From the NCBI RefSeq assembly GCF_013409505.1, contig NZ_JACCBN010000001.1, positions 2,790,001 through 2,854,000 on the forward strand: 64,000 nucleotides of DNA, given 5' to 3'. The translations under genes were made by a program, and so were the position numbers. The notes under the pieces are model-generated. The model searched no databases. It was not told the origin of the DNA and saw nothing but the letters and a program-made list of their open reading frames with translations. The DNA comes from Actinomycetospora corticicola (GTDB lineage: Bacteria; Actinomycetota; Actinomycetes; Mycobacteriales; Pseudonocardiaceae). Shown here piece after piece: positions 1-7,847 of the stretch; positions within the stretch are counted from its first letter, which is position 1; every line of letters begins with the position of its first letter.

Positions 1-282
1 GACCACGCGGCCCCAGCCGTCCCCGCGGTCGACGGCGATCTCCACGCGGTGCCGACCGGGCGGGAGCGCGATGTCGGTGCGGCCCCAGCGGATGCTCAGC
101 GGCAGGTCGTCGACGAGGACCGTCACCGGGTGGCCGGCGAGGAACGGGGTGAGGCTGCTGTGCGAGGCGTCGACCACGAGGTGCCCGACGGCGGGCTGCG
201 GGGCCGAGGGCATGCGCCAGGACCCGCGGGCGGACGGGGCGCGCTCGACCTGCACGCGGCGCTTGGGCTGGAGCACCGTCAT
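1..282 (-). CDS. Partial hypothetical protein (N-terminal 94 codons)
   Basis: I do not recognise this protein; its 3' end lies beyond the left edge. ATG at 282 is preceded by a strong GGGGGAGG site about 8 nt upstream, which fixes the start. The first 30 residues (MTVLQPKRRVQVERAPS...) are basic and proline-rich. They are followed by alternating hydrophobic stretches (GHLVVDASHS, VTVLVDDLPL, HRVEIAVD) that look like beta strands of a small soluble domain. Third codon positions are almost all G/C, which supports real coding. It lies downstream of smc on the same strand with a 158-nt gap, so it probably has its own promoter. In many actinobacteria ftsY follows smc; this is not ftsY. Confidence 0.7.
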   Translation of the reverse strand, partial: MTVLQPKRRVQVERAPSARGSWRMPSAPQPAVGHLVVDASHSSLTPFLAGHPVTVLVDDLPLSIRWGRTDIALPPGRHRVEIAVDRGDGWGRVV

Positions 283-395
283 CCCGACCCACCTCCCCCG
301 AGGGGAGCCCCCGCTCCCCTACCCGACGAGGTCGACGGTAGGCCCGGTCAACGCCTGGCGGCATTCCCCGTGCGCGTCGTTCGTCGGGCACGACC

Positions 396-431
396 GCGTG
401 ATGTCTTGATCACGCAGCGCTAGGATAGCGC
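396..431. promoter_or_regulatory. Inverted repeats in the smc downstream gap
   Basis: Two perfect inverted repeats lie in the 283-440 gap. GCGTGAT (396-402) and ATCACGC (409-415) are separated by 6 nt and could be an operator for the gene starting at 282. GCGCTA (417-422) and TAGCGC (426-431) form a short hairpin just after the smc stop codon and could act as a weak terminator. Nothing else is recognisable in this gap. Confidence 0.4.
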
Positions 432-440
432 AACACAGCG

Positions 441-3400
441 TCACGACACGGGCGAGGGGTCCGCCCGGGCGAGTGGTCCGGGTGCCTCGGCCCCGCGGAG
501 CCGCTGGGAGACGACCGCCGTGATGCCGTCGCCGCGCATGCTCACGCCGTAGAGCGCGTCGGCGATCTCCATGGTCGGCTTCTGGTGGGTGATGATCACC
601 AGCTGCGAGGTGCGCCGGAGGTCGTCGAGCAGCGAGATGAGCCGCCGCAGGTTCGCGTCGTCGAGGGCCGCCTCGACCTCGTCCATCACGTAGAACGGCG
701 AGGGGCGCGCCCGGAAGATCGCGACGAGCATCGCCACGGCGGTCAACGACTTCTCGCCGCCCGAGAGCAGCGAGAGGCGCTTGACCTTCTTCCCCGGCGG
801 GCGGGCCTCGACCTCCACCCCGGTGGTCAGCAGGTCGTCGGGGTCGGTGAGCACCAGCCGTCCGTCGCCCCCGGGGAAGAGCACCGGGAACACGACCTCG
901 AACTCCCGCGCCACGTCCGCGAACGCCTCCGCGAACACGTCGAGGATCCGCTGGTCGACGTCGGCCACCACCGAGAGCAGGTCCCGCTTGGAGGCCTTCA
1001 CGTCCTCGAGCTGGGTCGACAGGAAGCGGTAGCGCTCCTCGAGCGCCGCGTACTCCTCGAGCGCCAGCGGGTTGACCTTGCCCAGCGTGCCGAGTTCCTT
1101 CTCCGCCCGGGACGCCCGCCGCTGCTGCTCCGCCCGGTCGTAGCGCAGGGGCGGCGGCATCGAGACCTGCTCGCCCCGCTCGCGCGCGGCCGTGACCTCC
1201 GCGACCTCGGCCTCGCTCGGCGGGATCCCGACGTCGGGGCCGTACTCGCGCACGAGGTCGTCCAGGCCGATCCCGAAGCGCTCGACGATCGACTCCTCGA
1301 GCTGCACGAGCCGCGTGCGCTGCTCGGCGCGCAGGACCTCGTCGCGGTGCACCGCGTCGGTGAGCCGTTCCAGCGTCTGCTGGAGGCCCCGCGCCCGCTC
1401 GCGGACCGCGTCGAGCTCGGCCGCCCGCGCCTGCCGCGCCGCGGCCAGCCGGTCCCGCGCCGCCGCCGCGGCCGCCACCGACGTGGCGATCCGGTCGACC
1501 CCGACCCGGCCGTACTCCAGGATCTCCCCGAGCAGCGCGGCCTGCCGCTCCCGTTCCCGCCGACGGGTCGCGGCGCGCTCGCGCTGCTCGCGCTCGGCCC
1601 GGGCCCGGTGGCGCAGTGCCTCCGCGCGGCCGGTCACCGCCCGGGCCCGCTCCTCGGCGGTGCGCAGCGCGAGCCGGCCCTCCACCTCGGCGGCCCGTGC
1701 CGCGTTGAGCGCCGCCGACGCGGCGTCCCGGCTCGCGACGTCGGCCCCGTCGACCTCGTCGGCGTCGGTGTCGGCCTGGTCGGTCGCCATCTCCAGGCGC
1801 TCCGCGAGGTCGTCCAGCTCGGCGCGCCGCTCCTCGTGCGCCTGCTCGACCGTCGCGCGGCGCTCCGTGAGCCGGGTGAGCTCCGCCTCCGCCCCGCGCA
1901 CCGTCTCCGCCAGTCCGCCGAGCCGGCGCGCGAGCTGCGCGCGCCGGGCCTCGTCCTGCGCCCGGCGGGCGTCGGCCACCTTCCGCCGCTCGACGTCGGC
2001 CCGGCGCGCGTCGTCGCGGACCTGGCGGGCCACCCCGACCTCCGCCCGCGCCGCCGACTCGGCCTGCCGCGCCGCCTCGAGCGCGGCGGCCGTCGCCCGC
2101 TCGGCACGTTCCGCGTCGGCGCGCCGGTCCCCCGCCTCGTCGGCTGCCGACTGCATCTCCAGGATCGACCGGTTCCCCGAGGGCCCGCCGATCGCCCAGG
2201 CCCCGCCCAGCACGTCGCCGGCACGGGTGGCGGCGGTCAGCTCCGGGTGCGCCGCGACGAGGGCGCGTGCCGCCGGCAGGTCGTCCACCACGGCCACCCC
2301 GGCGAGCAGCCGGCCCACCGCTCCGGCGACCGCATCGGGCGCCCGGACGAGGTCGGCCGCCCAGACGGCGCCGGCCGGGGCGGGCCCCGTCGGCGCGGCG
2401 GGCCCCGCCCCCGCGACGAGCAGCCCGGCCCGGCCCGCGTCGCTGGCGTGCAGGTGGGCGAGGGCGTCGGCGGCGGCGTCCACCCCGGACACCACCACGG
2501 CGTCGGCCACCGGCCCCAGCGCCGCGGTCACCGCCGTCTCGTCACCCGGACCCACGCGCAACAGCGCGGCCACCGAGCCGAGCACCCCGTCGCGCGCCCC
2601 GGCGAGCAGTTCCCCCGCCCCGTCGCGCCGGGTGAGCGTCAGCTCGAGGGCCTCCACCCGCGCGCGCCAGTGCGCTCGGTCCCGCTCGGCGTCACGGTGG
2701 GCCGCGGCCGCGCGGTCGACCTCCGCCCGCACCTGCTCGTGGCGCTCGGTCGCGGCGTCGAACGCGGCCTCGGGATCGGGACCCCCGGCCCCGTCCTCGC
2801 TGCCGACCTCGACCGACACCCCGGAGTCCGGTGCCCCGTCGTCCGGCCCGGTCGGAGCGGACTCGCCCGCCGCGGCCTCCTCCTCGGCGAGCTCCGCCCG
2901 GGCCGTGGCCGCCCGCGCGGTCGTCTCCGCGATCGACGTCGCCAGGGTCTCGAGCTCCTCGACCGCCGCCGCGACGCGCCCACGCTGCGTCTCGACCTGC
3001 CCGGCGAGCCGGGCGAGCCCCTCGCGCCGGTCCGCGGCCGCCCGTGCCGCCGCCGCGACCCGCCGGTCGGCGGCCTCGAGGGTCTCCTCGGCGTCCTCCC
3101 GGCGGGCGGCGGCGTCCTCGAGGGTCTCCCGGGCGAGCGCGACCTCCTCGGCGAGTGCCTCCTCGTTCTCCGCGGCCGACGCGGCCTGGCGCTCCAGCTC
3201 GTCGGGGTCGGGGCCCGAGGTCGTCTCCTCCACCGCCGTCAGGTGCCGGTGGCGCTCGGCGGCGAGCGCCACCGTGCCGCGCAGCCGCTCGGCGAGCGAC
3301 GCGAGCCGGTGGTGCGCCTCCTGCGCCCGGTCGTACGCCGGGGCGTCGACCTCGAGGGCGGCCTCCAGCTCCGTCATCGCCTCCGACTTGACCGCGAGCG

Positions 3401-4181
3401 CCCGCTCGGTCTCGTCGCGCCGGCGCCGGGCCTCGTCCTCGTCGGCCGCGTCCCGCGCGATCGTGCTCCGCAGCGTCACGAGGTCGTCCGCGGCGAGCCG
3501 CAGCCGCGCGTCGCGCAGGTCGGCCTGGATCGTCTGCGCCCGCCGGGCGATCTCTGCCTGGCGCCCGAGCGGCTTGAGCTGGCGGCGGAGCTCGGTGGTC
3601 AGGTCGCCGAGGCGGGCGAGGTTCGACTCCATCGCCTCGAGCTTGCGCAGCGCCTTCTCCTTGCGCTTGCGGTGCTTGAGGACCCCCGCGGCCTCCTCGA
3701 TGAAGGCGCGGCGCTCCTCGGGGCGGGACTGCAGGATCGCGTCGAGCTGCCCCTGGCCGACCAGCACGTGCAGCTCGCGGCCGATCCCGGAGTCGCTCAG
3801 GAGCTCCTGCACGTCGAGCAGGCGGCAGGAGCTGCCGTTGATCTCGTACTCGCCCGCGCCGGAGCGGAAGACCCGCCGGGTGATCGACACCTCGGTGTAC
3901 TCGATCGGCAGCGCCCCGTCGGAGTTGTCGATCGTCAGCGTCACCTCGGCCCGGCCCAGCGGGGCCCGCCCGGTGGTGCCGGCGAAGATGACGTCCTCCA
4001 TCTTCCCGCCGCGCAGCGCCTTCGCGCCCTGCTCGCCGAGCACCCAGCTGATGGCGTCGACGACGTTGGACTTGCCGGAGCCGTTCGGCCCCACCACGCA
4101 GGTGATGCCCGGCTCGAAGCGCAGGGTGGTCGAGGACGCGAAGGACTTGAAGCCCTTCAGCGTCAGGCTCTTCAGATGCAC
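441..4181 (-). CDS. smc: Chromosome segregation ATPase SMC
   Basis: SMC condensin subunit, a ring-forming ATPase that works with ScpA/ScpB to compact and segregate chromosomes. The 1246-residue product starts at a GTG (MHLKSLTLKGFKSF) and carries the N-terminal Walker A GPNGSGKSN near residue 31. Long Ala/Arg/Glu-rich coiled coils flank a hinge at about 525-690. The C-terminal head has the signature LSGGEKS and Walker B VMDEVEAALDD. It is somewhat longer than the usual 1150-1200 residues. Part of the excess is a Gly/Pro/Asp/Ser-rich insertion at about residues 430-475 in the arm before the hinge. The N-terminal residues MHLKSL match the usual family start. Downstream in the usual actinobacterial order would be ftsY; it is absent here. 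Confidence 0.97.
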   Translation of the reverse strand: MHLKSLTLKGFKSFASSTTLRFEPGITCVVGPNGSGKSNVVDAISWVLGEQGAKALRGGKMEDVIFAGTTGRAPLGRAEVTLTIDNSDGALPIEYTEVSITRRVFRSGAGEYEINGSSCRLLDVQELLSDSGIGRELHVLVGQGQLDAILQSRPEERRAFIEEAAGVLKHRKRKEKALRKLEAMESNLARLGDLTTELRRQLKPLGRQAEIARRAQTIQADLRDARLRLAADDLVTLRSTIARDAADEDEARRRRDETERALAVKSEAMTELEAALEVDAPAYDRAQEAHHRLASLAERLRGTVALAAERHRHLTAVEETTSGPDPDELERQAASAAENEEALAEEVALARETLEDAAARREDAEETLEAADRRVAAAARAAADRREGLARLAGQVETQRGRVAAAVEELETLATSIAETTARAATARAELAEEEAAAGESAPTGPDDGAPDSGVSVEVGSEDGAGGPDPEAAFDAATERHEQVRAEVDRAAAAHRDAERDRAHWRARVEALELTLTRRDGAGELLAGARDGVLGSVAALLRVGPGDETAVTAALGPVADAVVVSGVDAAADALAHLHASDAGRAGLLVAGAGPAAPTGPAPAGAVWAADLVRAPDAVAGAVGRLLAGVAVVDDLPAARALVAAHPELTAATRAGDVLGGAWAIGGPSGNRSILEMQSAADEAGDRRADAERAERATAAALEAARQAESAARAEVGVARQVRDDARRADVERRKVADARRAQDEARRAQLARRLGGLAETVRGAEAELTRLTERRATVEQAHEERRAELDDLAERLEMATDQADTDADEVDGADVASRDAASAALNAARAAEVEGRLALRTAEERARAVTGRAEALRHRARAEREQRERAATRRRERERQAALLGEILEYGRVGVDRIATSVAAAAAARDRLAAARQARAAELDAVRERARGLQQTLERLTDAVHRDEVLRAEQRTRLVQLEESIVERFGIGLDDLVREYGPDVGIPPSEAEVAEVTAARERGEQVSMPPPLRYDRAEQQRRASRAEKELGTLGKVNPLALEEYAALEERYRFLSTQLEDVKASKRDLLSVVADVDQRILDVFAEAFADVAREFEVVFPVLFPGGDGRLVLTDPDDLLTTGVEVEARPPGKKVKRLSLLSGGEKSLTAVAMLVAIFRARPSPFYVMDEVEAALDDANLRRLISLLDDLRRTSQLVIITHQKPTMEIADALYGVSMRGDGITAVVSQRLRGAEAPGPLARADPSPVS

Positions 4182-4241
4182 CCGGACCAGGCCCCCTCCC
4201 GTCGCTGCGCTCGCCCAGGTCTCCCCGACCTGCCCGGGAAG

Positions 4242-4952
4242 CTACGCGACCCCTCCGACAGCCTCCCGCAGCACCGTCGCGACGTCGTCCGCCCGGTCCG
4301 CGAGGGCGCCCGTGCGGTCGATCACCGACACCGCGGCCACCACCCGCCCCTCCGACCACACCGGTACCGCCACCGCCACCGCGTCCGGCACCAGGCGCCC
4401 GCTGCGGCCCGTCTCGCACCCCGTCGTCCGGATGCGCTCGAAGTCCTCCAGCAGCGCGAGGGCCGCGGCCGGATCCTCCGGGCGGGCCGCCCGCACCACC
4501 GCCCGGCGAGCCTCGGCGGCGAGGTGCGCCACGAGCACCCGTCCGGCCGCGGTGTCCACCAGCGGTCGCCGCACCTGGGAGGAGAGCGCGTAGTCGAAGG
4601 CCTCGTCCGCCCCTGCCCAGTCGACCCAGACGGCGTCGTTTCCGACCCGCACCGCGAGCTGCACCGGGAGCCCCAGCCGCTCGGCGAGCCCGCCCAGCAC
4701 CCCGGGCCGCACCGGGACCGCGGGCCGCCCGGCCCGGACCGAGAGCACCGACGGCGCCGGCCCGAGCGTGTACCGGCGGTGGGACTCGTCGAGGTACCCG
4801 ACCGCGACGAGCCCGTCGACGAGCTTCTGCACCGAGGACACCGGCGCGTCGACCATCCGGGCCAGCTCGGTGAGCGACGCACCGGGCCGGGCGACCGCCG
4901 CCTCGAGCAGCTCCGCCACCCGGTCGACGGTCCGATGGTGCTTGTTACCCAT
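4242..4952 (-). CDS. IclR-family transcriptional regulator
   Basis: A 236-residue IclR-type regulator. An N-terminal winged helix (about 8-60: RTVDRVAELLEAA, LTELARMVDAPVSSVQKLVDGL) is followed by an effector-binding domain (about 80-230) ending in the typical VAVAVPVWSEGRVVAAVSV strand region. It is transcribed away from the CoA-transferase operon starting at 5030. The 77-nt intergenic region contains several inverted repeats, so it most likely autoregulates and controls that operon in response to a pathway acid or CoA ester. The ATG at 4952 gives the expected domain start. The family is clear; the ligand is unknown. Confidence 0.93.
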   Translation of the reverse strand: MGNKHHRTVDRVAELLEAAVARPGASLTELARMVDAPVSSVQKLVDGLVAVGYLDESHRRYTLGPAPSVLSVRAGRPAVPVRPGVLGGLAERLGLPVQLAVRVGNDAVWVDWAGADEAFDYALSSQVRRPLVDTAAGRVLVAHLAAEARRAVVRAARPEDPAAALALLEDFERIRTTGCETGRSGRLVPDAVAVAVPVWSEGRVVAAVSVIDRTGALADRADDVATVLREAVGGVA

Positions 4953-5023
4953 ATACGTAACGGTATCTCACATTGCGGAGAAGTTGTTAGCACGCCTAAC
5001 GTCGATGGTGATCACGAAGGAGG
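4944..5023. promoter_or_regulatory. Divergent control region with candidate IclR operators and a strong RBS
   Basis: This is the gap between the divergent regulator and the catabolic operon. GTTAC (4944-4948) pairs with GTAAC (4957-4961), ATAC (4953-4956) with GTAT (4963-4966), and GTTAG (4986-4990) with CTAAC (4996-5000) across 5 nt. The GTTAG/CTAAC palindrome is placed like an operator for the rightward promoter. AAGGAGG at 5017-5023 is an almost perfect Shine-Dalgarno site for the gene at 5030. Operator assignment is inferred from symmetry and position only. Confidence 0.5.
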
Positions 5024-5029
5024 CACCAC

Positions 5030-6208
5030 ATGCAGACCGACGGCGCCCTGAGCGGCGTGCGGGTCATCGACCTCGCCACCGTGGTGATGGGCCCCTACGC
5101 GGCGCAGATCCTCGGCGACCTGGGGGCCGACGTCATCAAGGTCGAGGCCCCGGGCGGCGACAGCGCCCGGCTCGCCCCGCCCGCCCGGCACCCCGGGATG
5201 GGCCATCTCGCCCTGAACGTCAACCGCAACAAGCGCTCGGTCACGCTCGACCTGAAGTCCGCGGACGGGAAGGCCGCGTTCCGCGACCTCGTCGCGGGGG
5301 CCGACATCCTGATCACCAACATGCGTCCCGGCGCGCTGGACCGCCTCGGCATCTCCCACGCCGAGCTCGCGGAGATCAACCCGCGGCTGATCACCTGCCG
5401 CGCACAGGGCTTCCGGTCCGACTCCGCGCTCGCCGACCGCGCCGCCTACGACGAGATCGTCCAGGCCGCGTCGGGCATGACCGACATCGTGCGCCGCGCC
5501 ACCGGCACCCCGAGCTACGTGCCGACGGTCCTCGCGGACAAGGTCTGCGCGCTGACCATCGCCTACTCGGTGCTCGCGGCGCTGGTCCACCAGCGCGCCA
5601 CCGGTGAGGGCCAGGAGGTCGAGGTCCCCATGGCCGACACGATGCTCGCCTTCACCCTCGTCGAGCACCTCGCCGGCCACACCTTCGTTCCCGACGACGG
5701 GGGCACGGGCTTCAACCGGTCCCTCGCGGCCGGGCACGCGGCAGTCGCGACGCAGGACGGGTGGGCCTGCATCCTGCCCTACAGCCCGCGCAACATCGCC
5801 GACTTCTTCGCTGCCGCCGGGCGCGACGACCTGGCGACCGACGAGCGCTTCGTCGACCGCACGCAGCTCGCCCGCCACCAGGAGGAGCTCTACGGCGAGA
5901 TCGCCGCGATCGCCCCGACCCGCACCACGGACGCCTGGGCGACGCTGTGCGCCGAGCACTCCATCCCCTTCGCACCCGTCCTGGACCTCGAGACCGCGCA
6001 CGAGGACCCCTACGTCGTCGACGGCGGCCTGCTCACCAAGCAGCAGCACCCGACGGAGGGCACCTACCGCTCGATCGGCTTCCCGGTCCGCTTCTCGGCG
6101 ACCCCCGCCGGGATGCGCACCCCGACCCCGCGGCAGGGCGACGACACCGCCGAGGTCCTGCGGGAACTCGGCCGGTCCGAGGAACAGATCGAGGCGATGG
6201 TCCCGTGA
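5030..6208 (+). CDS. CaiB/BaiF-type (class III) CoA-transferase
   Basis: Class III CoA-transferase, moving CoA between a donor thioester and a carboxylic acid. The 392-residue product has the family N-terminus (SGVRVIDLATVVMGPYAAQ), the ADVIKVEAPGGD segment and a candidate catalytic aspartate at residue 170 (TVLADKV), close to Asp169 of formyl-CoA transferase. It is the first gene of a four-gene operon and overlaps the next gene by 4 nt (GTGA). The other members suggest it activates the growth substrate, or recycles CoA from a ketoacyl-CoA product. The ATG at 5030 has an excellent ribosome-binding site. Confidence 0.93.
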   Translation: MQTDGALSGVRVIDLATVVMGPYAAQILGDLGADVIKVEAPGGDSARLAPPARHPGMGHLALNVNRNKRSVTLDLKSADGKAAFRDLVAGADILITNMRPGALDRLGISHAELAEINPRLITCRAQGFRSDSALADRAAYDEIVQAASGMTDIVRRATGTPSYVPTVLADKVCALTIAYSVLAALVHQRATGEGQEVEVPMADTMLAFTLVEHLAGHTFVPDDGGTGFNRSLAAGHAAVATQDGWACILPYSPRNIADFFAAAGRDDLATDERFVDRTQLARHQEELYGEIAAIAPTRTTDAWATLCAEHSIPFAPVLDLETAHEDPYVVDGGLLTKQQHPTEGTYRSIGFPVRFSATPAGMRTPTPRQGDDTAEVLRELGRSEEQIEAMVP

Positions 6209-6942
6209 ACACCGACGAGATCCTCCGGCGCGGGACCACCCCGCTCTCCGCGCCCGCCTTCCCGCCCGGGTCGCACCGGTTCACCGACCGCGAGTACCTC
6301 AACGTGGTCTACCGGACCGACCCCGACGCGTTCCGCGCCGCGCTGCCCGAGCCCCTCGAGGTGGTCGAGCCGCTGGTGCGCTTCGAGGTGATGCGCATGG
6401 GCGACGTCGACGGCTTCGGCCCCTACACCGAGTGCGGCCAGGCGCTGAGCTGCGCGTTCGACGGCGAGCAGGGCGAGTACCTGCACGCGATGTACCTCGA
6501 CAACGCCCCGGCCACCTTCGCCGGCCGCGAGCAGAGCGCGTACCCGAAGGCGTTCGGCTCGCCGCGACTGTGGGTCGAGCAGGGCACGCTCGTCGGGCAG
6601 CTGCACGTCGGCTCCCTGCCGGTCGCCACCGCGACCATGGCCTACAAGAACACCCCGCTCGACCCGGACGAGGCCCGCGCGCAGGTGGGCGTCCCGACGT
6701 TCGCGGTGAAGCTCTCCCCCGGCCGCGGCGGCCCGACCGCCGCGACCCTGCAGCGGACCCGGATCACCGACCTCGTCGTGAAGGACGCCTGGGAGGGCCC
6801 CGCCCGCCTGGAGCTGCACCCGCACGTCATGGCTCCCCTGGCCGACCTGCCCGTGCTCGAGGTCGTCGCGGCCTCGCACGTGCTGACCGACCTCACGCTC
6901 GCGCCCTTCACCCCGGTGCACGACTACCTGGAGGACCGATGA
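6205..6942 (+). CDS. Acetoacetate decarboxylase family protein
   Basis: A 245-residue homologue of acetoacetate decarboxylase, collinear with the Clostridium Adc family as I remember it (TPLSAPAFP, REYLNVVYRTD, PEPLEVVEPLVRFEV, YLHAMYLDN, LPVATATMAYKN, MAPLADLPV). The Schiff-base lysine is present at residue 115 (SAYPKA), at exactly the Adc position. The neighbour, Lys116 in Clostridium, is Ala here. The enzyme probably decarboxylates acetoacetate or another beta-keto acid, giving a ketone and CO2. Translation is coupled to the gene before (GTG inside the GTGA overlap) and after (ATGA). A promiscuous aldolase or dehydratase role, known for other Adc-fold proteins, remains possible. Confidence 0.9.
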   Translation: MNTDEILRRGTTPLSAPAFPPGSHRFTDREYLNVVYRTDPDAFRAALPEPLEVVEPLVRFEVMRMGDVDGFGPYTECGQALSCAFDGEQGEYLHAMYLDNAPATFAGREQSAYPKAFGSPRLWVEQGTLVGQLHVGSLPVATATMAYKNTPLDPDEARAQVGVPTFAVKLSPGRGGPTAATLQRTRITDLVVKDAWEGPARLELHPHVMAPLADLPVLEVVAASHVLTDLTLAPFTPVHDYLEDR

Positions 6943-7847
6943 GGATCACCGAGATCGGCGCCGGCACGATCGGCGTCAGCTGGACCGTGCTGCACGCGGC
7001 GCACGGCCACGAGGTCACCGTCACCGACCCGCGCCCCGACCTCGACGAGGCGGTGCGCGACGGCGTCCGCCGCTTCGCGCCGTCGATCGGCGCGGACGCC
7101 GACGACCTGCTCTCCCGCGTCCGGACCGACCCGGACCTCGCCTCCGCCGTCGGGAAGGCGGAGATCGTCCAGGAGCAGGGACCGGAGCGCCTCGCGGTCA
7201 AGCAGGAGATCTTCACGACGGCGGGTGCGGCGGCTCCGGCCGACGCCCTCCTGCTGACCTCGACGTCGGGCATCGTCGCGAGCGACATCGCGGCGGACCT
7301 CGGCGCGGACGTCGCCGCACGGCTCGTCGTCGCGCACCCGTTCAACCCGCCGCACCTGCTGCCGCTGGTCGAGATCGTCGCGGGCGCCCGGACCGCCGCG
7401 GAGACGGTGGAGCGCGCCGCGACCTTCCTGCGCTCGGTGGGCCGGGACCCGGTGGTGGAGCACCTCGAGGTGTCGGGCTTCGTCGCGAACCGCCTGCAGT
7501 CGGCGCTGTTCCGGGAGGCCGTGAGCCTCGTCCGGCGCGGCGTGGTCTCCCCCGAGGAGCTCGACCGCGTGGTCACCGGCTCGCTCGGCCCCCGCTGGGC
7601 GACCGGCGGTCCGTTCCTGTCGTTCCACCTCGGCGGCGGGGCGGGCGGACTACGCCACATGCTGACCCACCTCGGGCCGGGGATGGAGCGTCGCTGGGCC
7701 GACCTGGGGCACCCCACCCTCGACGACGCGACGGTCGAGGCCCTGGTCACAAGCACCGAGGCCGCCTACGGGGACGACTACGACGCACTGACCCACGACC
7801 GCGACCGCGCCCAGGCGGCCGTGCTGAGCGCACGGGAGGAATCATGA
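6939..7847 (+). CDS. 3-hydroxyacyl-CoA / 3-hydroxyacid dehydrogenase (lambda-crystallin or L-carnitine dehydrogenase type)
   Basis: An NAD-dependent dehydrogenase of 302 residues. The Rossmann motif GAGTIG is at residues 7-12, the catalytic His-Pro-Phe-Asn (AHPFNPPHLLPLVEIV) is in the middle and the helical C-terminal domain follows. The C-terminal part (GFVANRLQSALFREA, LGPRWATGGPF, GGAGGLRHML) resembles L-carnitine dehydrogenase/lambda-crystallin proteins more than classical 3-hydroxybutyryl-CoA dehydrogenase. It may therefore oxidise a free 3-hydroxy acid. This would make the beta-keto acid used by the adjacent decarboxylase. ATGA overlaps at both ends show tight translational coupling. 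The family is certain; the substrate is not. Confidence 0.9.
   Translation: MRITEIGAGTIGVSWTVLHAAHGHEVTVTDPRPDLDEAVRDGVRRFAPSIGADADDLLSRVRTDPDLASAVGKAEIVQEQGPERLAVKQEIFTTAGAAAPADALLLTSTSGIVASDIAADLGADVAARLVVAHPFNPPHLLPLVEIVAGARTAAETVERAATFLRSVGRDPVVEHLEVSGFVANRLQSALFREAVSLVRRGVVSPEELDRVVTGSLGPRWATGGPFLSFHLGGGAGGLRHMLTHLGPGMERRWADLGHPTLDDATVEALVTSTEAAYGDDYDALTHDRDRAQAAVLSAREES

Noticed and set aside
585-5051. Very long open frames opposite smc and other genes (also for example opposite pyc and ileS)
   Set aside because: They are antisense to well-identified genes, have Arg/Gly/Pro/His-rich low-complexity translations, and are open only because stop codons are rare at this GC content.
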